Positions 51,395 through 61,499 of a stretch of 64,000 nt of DNA are shown piece by piece. Source of the stretch: Glandiceps talaboti (taxonomy: Eukaryota > Hemichordata > Enteropneusta > Spengelidae); contig NC_135554.1 of NCBI RefSeq assembly GCF_964340395.1, positions 1,751,001 through 1,815,000 of the forward strand, read 5' to 3'. The notes beneath the pieces are model-generated. The model was not told where the DNA came from. It worked only from the letters and a program-made list of their open reading frames with translations, and did no database searches. How positions within the stretch are numbered: the first letter of the stretch is position 1; each line of letters begins with the position of its first letter. The translations under genes and the position numbers were made by a program.

Positions 51395-53014
51395 CAGTGT
51401 TCTGCCACGGTTTCCAACAAGTGGGGACAAAGGCCCCTTGGTTGCAAAAAGTGGGGTCATTTGACAGGGAGTGGGGTCAATTATTATTGTCTATGAAATA
51501 TTCATATATATACTAATACTAATAAACTTTATAGTAACATTATGTATAATTCCAGATATATATTACCTCAGACCACTATAGAGATACAAAATGTACTGTG
51601 GTCTGAGATATTCCATCACACATAGACAATATATTACCTTAGACTACATAAAAAGTTCCTTGTAAGCTATTTTTTGAAAATTGTGTACTACACATTACAC
51701 CTGAGAAAAAGATTGCAATTAAGATATGTAATCTTAAGTCATTTCTACAGAGTATATTATATATTGTTTAGAAAGATTGGACAGTCAAGTAGTCACAATT
51801 TTTAATCTGAATATCAATGAATAGCAGTGCTCAAATTTATAATTCCTTTTTTCAGACAAGGACAAAGAACAACTTCTAAATAAGTCACAGTGAACATATG
51901 ATTGAATAAAAACTTTGAGAAATCCTAAACTTGTAACCACTTGTTTCATTTTTAGAACTGTTAGTACACTGCTGTGTTTATCATTCCCTCTTCTAATTCA
52001 TGACGAGGTTAAGAAAAACCAACATTTTGAAGAAGAAAAAAATCCCATAATTTAAAAAGTACCAAATGTGAACGAAAAACTTACAAATAATACAATCAAA
52101 CAATTTTTGATATAATTTATTTTTTATTAATTACTGTTACTAGCTGTGTATCATGATTTGGTCCTGCTATATCAAATGACAGCACATACTGTAATTTAAC
52201 TTCATACGGAAAGCTGACATTAGGTGTCCTTGAAACTCAGAAATTTTGAACTAAAACTATCAACAACGTCAAAGTTAGGATGCTTTGTAAATACCATTGT
52301 AATTATTTTCTGATTTGCATGTACAAGTTCATTCTTCATGTCTGACTGGGCGCACATGCATCGGCCATCTATATAGTGGCCATGCCAGTGATCACGCATT
52401 GATTCAGTGCCCAACATTCACATGTGTCACTGTCAACATCATGCAACACGATCCCCTAACACAACCTTTTCGGAATGAAAATACACATGTACTCATTTTG
52501 TTTCCATTAATCTAACCCATCAGCAAATGAAAATCAAAACCTGTCCCATAAATCTGGTTTACTATGAGGCTTCAGAGCTGTGGCAGATAGATGTTCCGAT
52601 TTCCGGTAGCAAGTTCAGTGTTTCGAAATCGTCAGTGAGTAGGTACTAGTTCAGAGGTCACGACAGTGACAGTAGACAAAACATGTGACGAGAGACGTCC
52701 ATTTCGACGTACTACTCCCTCTAATTTTCAATTTGTAGATTAAGTTTATCAAAGTTGATCTTTTTGTGACCTTTTTTATGTTACCAATAGAACTGTGCGT
52801 TGTCACTGTATCTTATATGATGTCAACAAAACTTTCCCTTACGGAGTCAGTATACAAGTTGTGGGATTGACGCCAGGGCCTGGCCCTGGACTTTAGATAA
52901 TTTTGATGTCTGCCATAAAATGAATGCGCACGCGACGCAAGGTGGAAAAATTATTGCCTCATTTGTAATTTTAGGGAGCCAATGTCGCAAGGTCACGGCC
53001 TTGGCAGAACACTG
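51395..53014 (-). mobile_element. CAGTGTTCTGCC element, copy 2
   Basis: Inverted homologue of 35561-37288, with ends CAGTGTTCTGCCACGG and, reversed, CAGTGTTCTGCCAAGG. It lacks the (TA)n-palindrome insertion and is diverged by many substitutions. No clear flanking duplication. Confidence 0.82.
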
Positions 53015-53224
53015 ATGATGTTTCCTGTTGCTATATTTTGAGTCGAGTGACGGACTTTCGCTCGACTTAAAACATTGTAAAAAAATCATAGGAGATTTTC
53101 TTTCACTTACATTGAATTTTACTTGATAATCAGATAAAATAATGATTGAAAATTGACGATGATTTTCATGATACAGATCGACGATCGATCACAAAATACA
53201 CAAAGGAAAAAGTCATTTCAGGTA
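53015..53224. other. No recognisable feature
   Basis: A short TCGAGTGA...TCGCTCGA inverted pair near 53042; otherwise plain. Confidence 0.4.
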
Positions 53225-53277
53225 CCTATACTATACTATACTATACTATACTATACTATACTATACTATACTATACT
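53225..53277 (+). repeat. (TATAC)n microsatellite
   Basis: About ten pentanucleotide units directly before a hairpin; a shorter version lies at 54310-54345. Confidence 0.95.
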
Positions 53278-53284
53278 TAAGAAA

Positions 53285-53419
53285 TAACCCCCGCCGAAGG
53301 AGGGTATACACAAGTTTTTGGTACAATTCGCGACATATAGCACGAGCCGAATGGCGAGTGCTATATGGAGCGAATTGTACCAAATTCGAGTGTATACCCG
53401 CCTTCGGCGGGAGTTATTG
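53285..53419. repeat. Strong 60-bp-arm hairpin
   Basis: AATAACCCCCGCCGAAGG...GTATACAC...GGTACAATTCGC...TATAGCAC pairs with GTGCTATA...GCGAATTGTACC...GTGTATAC...CCTTCGGCGGGAGTTATT around a loop of about 14 bases (GAGCCGAATGGCGA). Only a few mismatches. Confidence 0.92.
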
Positions 53420-53439
53420 CTATTATATTATATCAAAAT

Positions 53440-53578
53440 ATGTGTCTATTTCTTCTAAGTGTGATTCTGTGGTTATTTATATGCCTGAAAAGGCGAATTC
53501 GCACGTACAGAAAAAGATCGTCGGTAATAGATCGTCGGGAACGAGCATATTTTGATGAGTGGGTACGTTCATGTCCCC

Positions 53579-53580
<2 letters not shown>
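53440..53580 (+). other. Possible N-terminal frame with one membrane segment
   Basis: ATG at 53440 opens a hydrophobic stretch (CLFLLSVILWLFICL) followed by RRIRTYRKRSSVIDRRE and YFDEWVRS, then runs into poly-C and CA repeats. It could be the start of a membrane protein or chance; no homologue recognised. Confidence 0.2.
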
Positions 53581-53609
<29 letters not shown>

Positions 53610-53610
53610 A
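53577..53610 (+). repeat. Poly-C then (CA)n
   Basis: About 20 C followed by about seven CA units. Confidence 0.95.
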
Positions 53611-53888
53611 CGTACTGCATGAACACAAACCGTACACTGCATTGCATTGCATTGATAAATTACTTTATTTACATCATATAATGATAAAGAAAACGGGGCA
53701 AGAGGTCAAAGAAAGTAACAATTTTGTTTGGATATTTACATAAGAACAATACAGTCTTGTACACTTCTAAAAATAGATGTCTCGGCGTTGAATCAGTTGA
53801 ATCCGCGGAGAAAGCTCGCGACAGTAAATCAGAGACGCGACGTTACACAGTCTACTTTAATTTAATGGTTACCAAATTGAACATTGAC

Positions 53889-54205
53889 TTAACCTGAAAA
53901 TGTACAGTTTTGAAATAATCCTGACGCACTTGACTGATGGTTAAAAGTTAAATTGGTGTTGCTTGATTCAACGAGAGCAGGACGCTGAGACGACTCGTTG
54001 CATGGGAGAACTTGTACCTTATCAGCCATGGCCAGTGATGTTGAAGCCACTGATCGATCGTTGCTTTCGATCACAAGGTCATCGTTGGAATTATTTGGAC
54101 TACTGTAATCCAAACTATTGTACAGGATACCTGACACACCTTTACTCTGAGGAAGTGTTAACTTATTGGTATAAGAACGAACACATTCAGCTTGTATGTA
54201 CTATT
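53889..54205 (-). other. Possible Ser/Asn-rich terminal exon
   Basis: After an AG at about 54206 the minus strand is open for about 105 codons (QAECVRSYTNKLTLPQSK, then YSSPNNSNDDLVIES, to CTFSG and a stop). There is no in-frame ATG near its start, which fits an internal or terminal exon better than a whole gene. No family recognised. Confidence 0.3.
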
Positions 54206-54227
54206 CATTTGCTAGTTTAGGGGCCCA

Positions 54228-54272
54228 TTTTACCACTGCCAGCCGTGGTAAAATGGGATTTTACCACAGTTA
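54228..54272. repeat. Short hairpin CCATTTTACCAC
   Basis: CCATTTTACCAC, an eight-base spacer, then GTGGTAAAATGG, with another TTTTACCAC following. Confidence 0.85.
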
Positions 54273-55333
54273 TTATCCAATCAGAATGGCACATAGTAGC
54301 ATGATATAATATAATATACTATACTATACTATACTATGCTATACTAATTACTATTACTAGCCTACCTGTAGACTTCAGGAACTATCGCTATTACAAGTTA
54401 CAGCTATCCTAAACTTTCTCCTACCATAGACCCTACACGAAAGTACGTGTGTGAGCAATCACGATACTGAATTGGTTCATTGTATCATAACCTTGTTGTC
54501 AACGATCGGTAATTTGTGGACCACCGTTTAGCCAAGGCTTCACCATTGTAAACGTTTGGTAGATTTTTGAAAATACTACAGATTACTGAGCGAGTTCAAA
54601 CTATCTTCATGCACTGGGTACTACGGTAGCATGAAAATGGCGGGCTTCGATTTCGTCCAATGAGAAACCGCTACATTGTAGATGTCATTTCTTGTAAGGA
54701 ATATTCTGATTCGCTCATTTTGCGTAATACCAATATTATCATATCAAAAACGTCCAATCAGTGACCTTGTTATAAAGTATACTGTTATTTCATTAAATTT
54801 ACGTCGAAATGTCAAAGGTCGATTTTCTTATGTCTTTCCACATGTTCCAGGCCATCATGGCATCAATCAGAGTTGACGGTGACCTGTAGCTAACTCCTTC
54901 GATTTTGATAGTTCATCTTCTGATTTTGAGTCTGAAACCGATCAAATTACATCTGAAGACGAAAATGAACTGGTTTCTTTTCTTTTTTTAATAACACTTT
55001 TCACCGTGACATATTGCAGTATTTAACAAAATTCTAGACCATAAGATAAGATAAAACTTTATTTCAACTGTTCAGAAAATTTTACATTTGTAATTTGGTA
55101 TTTGAAAGAAATAAAGTTGATAATAAGTAAATAACTAAGTTATAAATATAGTAATAGTAATAATATGAAAGTATAGAATAGTTCTAGTGTTTGTCTATTT
55201 ACTACTATTCAGGTATATGAAAAGAGCAGTTATAATATCCTTATGTTTTGATTGTAGTATATATGTAAATTGCTCTACTCCATCTGAATGTATAAAGTTT
55301 GGGTTTACAGTAGTAATAATATTAAACATTTTT
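54273..55333. other. Mostly non-coding; acidic exon-like piece
   Basis: Plus-strand 54890-54990 reads NSFDFDSSSSDFESETDQIT and EDENE after a possible AG, similar in style to acidic N-terminal exons of transposon proteins here. At 55035-55065 AAGATAAAACTTTATTTCAA looks like the reversed 3' tail of a LINE. Neither is firm. Confidence 0.3.
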
Positions 55334-56660
55334 AGCACAACTGAACTTGTTCAGTAGTGCTATAGGGATCGCCCGGCGTCTGTCTGTCTGTGTGTGTGTG
55401 TGGATGTGTGTGTGTGTGTGTGTGTGTGTAAACAACTTAAAGTCAAAAACCGCTGAACCGATTGCCACGATATTTGGTGGGTCCATTACCTTGGGTGTCT
55501 AGTTGGGAAATTGTTCAAATCAAAATGATCGCATCACAGGTGTGTGATTTGGGTCAAAAAATGTGATTTTTGGTCAAAAACTTAAACTCAGAAACTACTG
55601 GGCAGATTGGTGCGAAATTTGGTGGGAACATTCTTAAGGGGGTGTAAAGTAAGATTTGTTCATGACGGGATGATTCCATCAGTGATATGCAAATTAGGGC
55701 TAAAAATGTGTCTTTTTGGTTAAAAATCTATAATTCTAAAACTACTGAGCAGATTGGGCTGCAATTTAATGGGAATGTATCTAGGGATGTATGGACGAAG
55801 AAATATTAAGCATACCATGATTCCATAAGTGATATGCAAATTAGGTGTAAAAATGTTCATTTTTGGTCAAAAACTTATATCTCAAAAAGTACTTGGTCAA
55901 TTAGTCTGAAACTTGGCGAGATGTTTCTGAAACTGTTATTCTGCAGATTTTCTTAAAAACATTTTGACAAAATTGGCCCTAGCGACCATGACCACGCCCT
56001 TTAGCAACAACCAAATGGCAGTATATTTTGGTCAAATAACAACATCATCTGGTAAGCAAGTGAGTAAACATTCAAAAAATGTATGCAAATACCCTAGCGA
56101 CCATGACCACGCCCTTTAGCAACAACCAAATGGCAGTATATTTGGTCAAATAACAACATCATCTGGTAAGCAAGTGAGTAAACATTCAAAAAATGTATGC
56201 AAATACCCTAGCAACCATGACCACGCCCATAGCAACAGCCAAACGGTGGTGTATTTCACAAAGATAACAACAGGATTTAATAGATAATTGAATAAACATC
56301 CAAAAAACGTATGTAAATTTGCATAGCAACAAGACCACGCCCATAACAACAGCCAAATAATCATGTATATTGCAAAGATAACAACAGGAATAGAAAGACA
56401 GATGAATAAACATTCAAAAAATGTATGCAAATACCCTAGTAACGATGACCACGCCCATAGCAACAGCCAAACGGTGGTGTATTTCACAAAGATAACAACA
56501 GGGTTTAATAGACAATTGAATAAACATTCAAAAAATGTATGTAAATTTTCCAAGCAACAAGACCACGTCCATAGCAACAGCCAAATGATCACGTATATTG
56601 CAAAGACAATATCAGGAATTCATACACAAGTGAACAAAAACATACACAAATGTATGCAAA

Positions 56661-58482
56661 CAGCGTGCGAAATTAACGCCGGTCCTTCGGCCCGAGACCA
56701 ACAGATTTCCGTTCGGACCGACAGTTTTTCAGAATTACAACAACATATCGGTCCTTTTGACCAGTTGAAATTTGGAGTAAATAAAAACATTTATTCAAAG
56801 ATAGATCCAATTTCACCTACATAAATCTGATATTGTGTTACCTATTTTACTCTCGACATCTCGTTCAAGTCAAGCAACAGCAACACAGAGCTAGCTTGCT
56901 ATGTGTTGTTGTCAATGTTGATACATGTATCATGTCCACATCTGACGTAGCATACAGCATTTACTTTATGAAATTATGTTAGCAAACACATGATTGGATT
57001 TGTCGAATTATTTGTGTCTTGACTAATCATAACGTCTTATACATTCTGACACATCTTACGCATTCAGCGCATACGTCTATTTTACATCGTGTATGAAACT
57101 TTTAACGTGTTTGAGACAGTTCCACGTTGTATTTATAAAGTATGTGGCGATATTTAGAAGGCGAAAATGAGCTTCCGAAGAAGAAGACGGAACAGACAAT
57201 GTTTTTAAAGGCTGGTATTAAAGCTGGTAAATGTTAGCGGGTTTTACCAGAGTTCCCCATGTGTGAGGCCATGATCAAAACAAACTGACGGAAAACATAT
57301 AAACTACTCTGAAAATGGCGTTTTAACTAATAAAGAAGGCAGGTACACTTCGTAAGATATCTCCAGTACGATAGGTTTTTTTTTTGTAAAAACAGTAAAG
57401 GAAATGCGTAGTCTGATTGCTGTCAATTTGATGTATATGATAATGTATGTCCTGTTATGTTGTAATCAACGTATAAACTTAGAAATGTTGCATTTTTGTT
57501 GCCATTGTTGTATCTGGAAAAATACTGCATCATGCCAAACACGGGTACATAGTGGATGACACAGGACAGTCCAGTCAACACATCACGCTCCCACGTCAAA
57601 AAAACTCGCACTGTAAGACATGATTAGCCATAGTTCTCTTCATCATGGTCAGATTTCTTACACAAAAAGTCAGAGACGATACTCAATACACCACGGTAGG
57701 GTATACGGGCAGGGCTTTATGGGGGGGGGGGGCTTCAGTACATATTTGTAAAGACTGAAGGAAGACGAAACCGCTCCGTGTCACTGTGTGGATGGAAATT
57801 GAAATAAAAGCAAATACACAGTTTTCAAGAGGGATAGTTATGCGACAACACTTTCTGCTATGATGAATTTGTGATGAATTTGTGGTCTAAGTTTGCTAAG
57901 GGTGGGAAAGCTACATCAGCTGTTGACACAGACGATGAATCTGACTTTGGATTATGTGATTCAGATTTTAGTGAATCGTACAGAAAGTAAGGAGAGGACT
58001 GTGAGCTCTTAGAGATTGCAGATAATGTAGATTTATTGATTCATTCACCCATATTATCTACAATCTATGGATCTGTATTTCTATGATGGAATGAATACAT
58101 TCAGTCTCAGGCCACTATAGTCTACATGTATAGGAACAGATTAATCGAGAATGAATATTCATAGTCTCTGGGTTCATAGTTACAAATGAAAATATCTCCT
58201 CACAGTCAAAAATTACTTGGTTGCGAATTGTAAGAACAGATTGGTGAAATAATAGTGGATAGTAAACAATTCGTTGTACTCTCTTTTACTTTAGTATATC
58301 TAAAGATATGTTGTATCATGTTAAAGTTCAAAATCATTTAATCTGTAATTGGGGGTGTAGATACAGGTCGTGAATGTGAACTGCATTGAATATGGACCAG
58401 CAGTTTTCCTTAAGGACCAGCAGTATTTGCTACATGTCGGTCCTTATGACCAGTAGTCATTTTCCCTTAAGTTCACACACTG
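56661..58482 (+). mobile_element. hAT element, copy 2 (nonautonomous)
   Basis: Perfect 8-bp duplication TATGCAAA at 56653-56660 and 58483-58490. It is inverted relative to copy 1 (20768-22588), 1822 against 1821 bp and almost identical, differing for example in poly-G length near 57721. It inserted into a Rep-A tandem unit. Confidence 0.93.
57874..57986 (+). pseudogene. Orphan first exon retained in hAT copy 2
   Basis: Same 113-nt exon as 21376-21264, ending at a GTAAGG donor, open throughout in both copies. Confidence 0.45.
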
Positions 58483-58733
58483 TATGCAAATATATCTAAC
58501 AACATGACCACGCCCATAGCAACAGCCAAATGATAGCATTTATCGTAAAGATAGCAACATGGTTGGATAGGCAACTGGATAGTTATTCAGCAAATAAACA
58601 TCTATTGTTAGCATTGACTAGCATATGGATAAACATTTTTAAAAACTACAGTTGTGCTACAACGCCATTGGCGGTATTTTTTCGCTTTGTTTTGTATATA
58701 ATTTACAGTGAATTAGATGATGTCTTTCATCTT

Positions 58734-59066
58734 CTATTTCTTTACATTGTTTACATTATGTCTGTCTTCCACTAGTGTTTTGGGTTTTGTATGTCTACCC
58801 TTCTCAATGGCTATTGTTTTGATGTGTTCTTTATTGTTGATTATTCTTCTTGTTCCAGGGAATTTTTGAAGTTGTTGTATGTACGTAATTTCCCTTTTGT
58901 TATTTTTATTCCATTGGTTGATATAGTATTGTCTTATTGAGTTGTATAGTTCTTGTTTTGTTAAATTTGTGATATATTTGGTGCTATATAATTGTAAATT
59001 GTGTTCAAAGGTAGTTAGCCATGAACCTGTGTAATCATGCACAGTTGGCCACCATGGTTGGTTCAT
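58734..59066 (-). pseudogene. Possible mobile-element ORF fragment
   Basis: An open frame of 110 codons with protein-like composition: NLTKQELYNSIRQYYINQW, then ITYIQQLQKFPGTRRIINN. The spacing of Trp, Lys and Tyr recalls C-terminal parts of some LINE ORF2 proteins, but I cannot assign it. Confidence 0.3.
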
Positions 59067-59670
59067 AGTTAGCGATGGTCAACCGGTACCATGAAAAATC
59101 AGGTTACCATGGTTTACATGAAAGCTGGGTTAAGTGTAACTGTACCATGCATGCACCGGCCTGTATGCACAACAATAAGATACTATAATTTTAAATAAGA
59201 TTTTTTTTTTACATGTGTTAAATGAAGTTGTTAGCATAGCATATTCATCATGTCAATTGGATAATTTGGTCGATCTGTACATGCTAGACCATGGTCAACC
59301 AATACTAGACTCAGCCATGGTCTATACCTGCTAGACCATGGTCAACCATGGTCTATACCTGCTAGACCATGGTCTATACCTGCTAGACCATGGTCAACCA
59401 TGGTCTATACCTGCTAGACTATGGTCAACCATGGTCTATGCCTATTAGACCATGGTCAACAATGGTCTATACCTGCTAGACCTTGGTAGAGATGATGGCA
59501 AGTCATCAAGACCCTGGTTATACATTTTAGACCAAGGTTGACCATGGGTTGACCATGGTTGACCATGGTCTGTAAACCCTGACCATGGTCTGATACCATG
59601 GCAGACCGTGGTAGTTCATGGTCAACCATCAAATACCATCAAATACCATGGTGACCATGGTAGGCAAGGT
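59040..59670. repeat. Palindromic CCATGG minisatellite
   Basis: Core unit CTAGACCATGGTCAACCATG...GTCTATACCTG (31 bp, itself largely self-complementary) repeated from about 59275 to 59480, flanked by looser GACCATGGT repeats. Confidence 0.88.
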
Positions 59671-60079
59671 TGCTTTTTCGCAGGGGTATCTAACCGTGTC
59701 ACAGATCGATGTATATTTTTAGCAATGATACATGTAATGATATGATATTTGCCAAAACCTCAACGATTGGTGAATTTGAATTTATCTGGACATGGACATG
59801 TCTAGTCAGGCAAAATGTATGTGTTCCTAGTTTTTTTTCGTGAGATAAAATAGGATCAGCTTTGAAGTCGTCGGTTCCTATTTGTAAAGTTGCGATGGTT
59901 TGTTTGCAATGTCTGGGTTGTCCCGTAAAGATATCATTGACAAAAAGTAGTACAACTTTTGTTATCATGGTGACCACTGTTTTCCAGTGTTCCTGGAATT
60001 TATCAAATTATGTTATCCCTTGTTTCTGTCAAATTCCTGATCCTTCCTGAGATCCAGTCTTCATTCAACATCGATACTT
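59671..60079. other. No recognisable feature
   Basis: Non-coding as far as can be seen. Confidence 0.4.
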
Positions 60080-60250
60080 TAAGAATAAATTTATGTTATT
60101 CAGCAACATGAACAAAATCAAAAACAGTCCAAGACCACAATATTGACAGAAATGCATCAGAGACCAGTTACAGGTTGTGTGTGATAGGGCCAACATTGGA
60201 AGACTTCAATGCTGATGAAGCCATTAAACGCTGGTTGAAATGTACTGTGT
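60080..60250 (+). pseudogene. hAT-like transposase C-terminal relic
   Basis: One frame gives FSNMNKIKNSPRP, and after a shift RLCVIGPTLEDFNADEAIKR then WLK. The FSxMNxIKxxxR...RIxxxGPxxxDFxxxxAIxxW order is that of the C-terminus of animal hAT/ZBED-like transposases. Frameshifted and isolated. Confidence 0.5.
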
Positions 60251-60419
60251 TAGTATGTAGGTTACTGACACATTCATGGGCATGCAATAAACCATCTTCC
60301 GTCTCGCAGAAGACCTCACGAGATCTCACGAGACCCCATTGAGTGCATAGCAACCCCATTAGGGTGGTCAAGCTGAAATGTCAAATGCTTAGCAACACCA
60401 TTGTTCTCAACATCATCGT

Positions 60420-60905
60420 ACGTAGTGTATTTTGTGTATTTCACAAACAAGTGAACCAACATTCAAAAAGTGTATGCAAATATGCCTAGCAACAAGACCA
60501 CACCCATGGCAACAGCCAAATGATCACAGATATTGCAAAGATAACAACAGGGATTAATAGACAATTGTATAACCAGTCAAAAAATGTATGTAAATGTGCC
60601 TAGCAACAAGACCACGCCCATAGCAAAAGCCATATGATCACGCACATTGCAAGATAATATCAGGGATTCATAGATAAGTGAACAAACTTTCAAAAGAATG
60701 TATGCAAATATGTCTAGCAACATGACCATGCCCAAGGCAACAGCCAAATGATCGTGTATTTTGCAAAGATAACAACGTGGTTGGATAGGCAACTGGATAA
60801 TTATTCAGGAAATGAAAACCTATACCTGGCATGGATCAGCATGTGGGTAAACTTTTTTAGCACAACTGTACAGTTGTGCTACAATGCCATTGGTGCTATT
60901 TTTTG
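60420..60905 (+). mobile_element. Rep-A copy, right half
   Basis: Tandem units with CCTAGCAACAAGACCAC and GCAACAGCCAAATGATCA, ending in the palindrome AGCACAACTGTACAGTTGTG and the ATGCCATTGGTGCTATTTTTT tail. Confidence 0.8.
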
Positions 60906-61340
60906 TAAAGTGGGGACCATAATATAAAAGTACAATATTTTACCAACTTTCTGTGTGAAATGTGTTCTATAGTGTGTGTGAGTCATCATATGAGACCACT
61001 AACCACTTTATTACTTTGCTAAAATAAAACTGCATAGTGGAAGAGTTGAACAGCAGAACCATTTCTACATGTTAAAAAAAACACCACACAAACACAAAAA
61101 CCCCAGTGGAGCTATTCTGACTGATGAGTCGTTTCAGTTTCAGTTTTTACACCAATGGAAAACATTTTTCCCCCAGCATTTGAAGACAATCCTCCAGGTA
61201 ACAATCACACCCAAAGAGGTTACCAAGACAACAATGATAGCCATATATTTCTTTCTTTTCCATCCAGCAGGTAATTAAGCTATATTCTCCTTCATATTAT
61301 AAGTACTCAATATTTCAAATGGTTGGAGAGATTAAGTACG
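60906..61340. other. Non-coding; one possible first exon
   Basis: Plus-strand 61155-61197 reads ATG (context ACCAATGG) MENIFPPAFEDNPP followed by G|GTAACA. It looks like an initial exon but no partner is visible before the satellite. Confidence 0.25.
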
Positions 61341-61365
61341 TGCGTGCGTGCGTGCGTGCGTGCAT

Positions 61366-61405
<40 letters not shown>
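61341..61405 (+). repeat. (GTGC)n then (TG)n microsatellite
   Basis: Simple repeats leading into the satellite. Confidence 0.95.
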
Positions 61406-61406
<1 letters not shown>

Positions 61407-61499
61407 AATTATACATGTGAATTGATGTGTTTGTGTGTGTATGTGTATGTATGCAACTGTCATGTAAATAGATGTGTGTGTATGTCAATTTATAGTATA

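Larger units (their letters stand above)
55334..58690 (+). mobile_element. Rep-A, longest copy, split by hAT copy 2
   Basis: Starts TTTTTAGCACAACTGAACTT and ends ACAGTTGTGCTACAACGCC plus ATTGGCGGTATTTTTTC. Order inside: GGGATCGCCCGG, TCTG/TG microsatellite, GTAAACAACTTAAAGTCAAA, TTTTTGGTCAAAAACTTAAA blocks, GTGATATGCAAATTAGG twice, then about five tandem units of 115 bp with AGCAACAAGACCACGCCCAT. The inverted AGCACAACTG ends suggest a DNA transposon; no coding sequence is present, and open frames in the tandem part are by-products of the repeat. Confidence 0.8.

Noticed and set aside
56146-56824. 148- and 153-codon frames in Rep-A
   Set aside because: They follow the 115-bp tandem units on opposite strands and run into the hAT element; no family motif.
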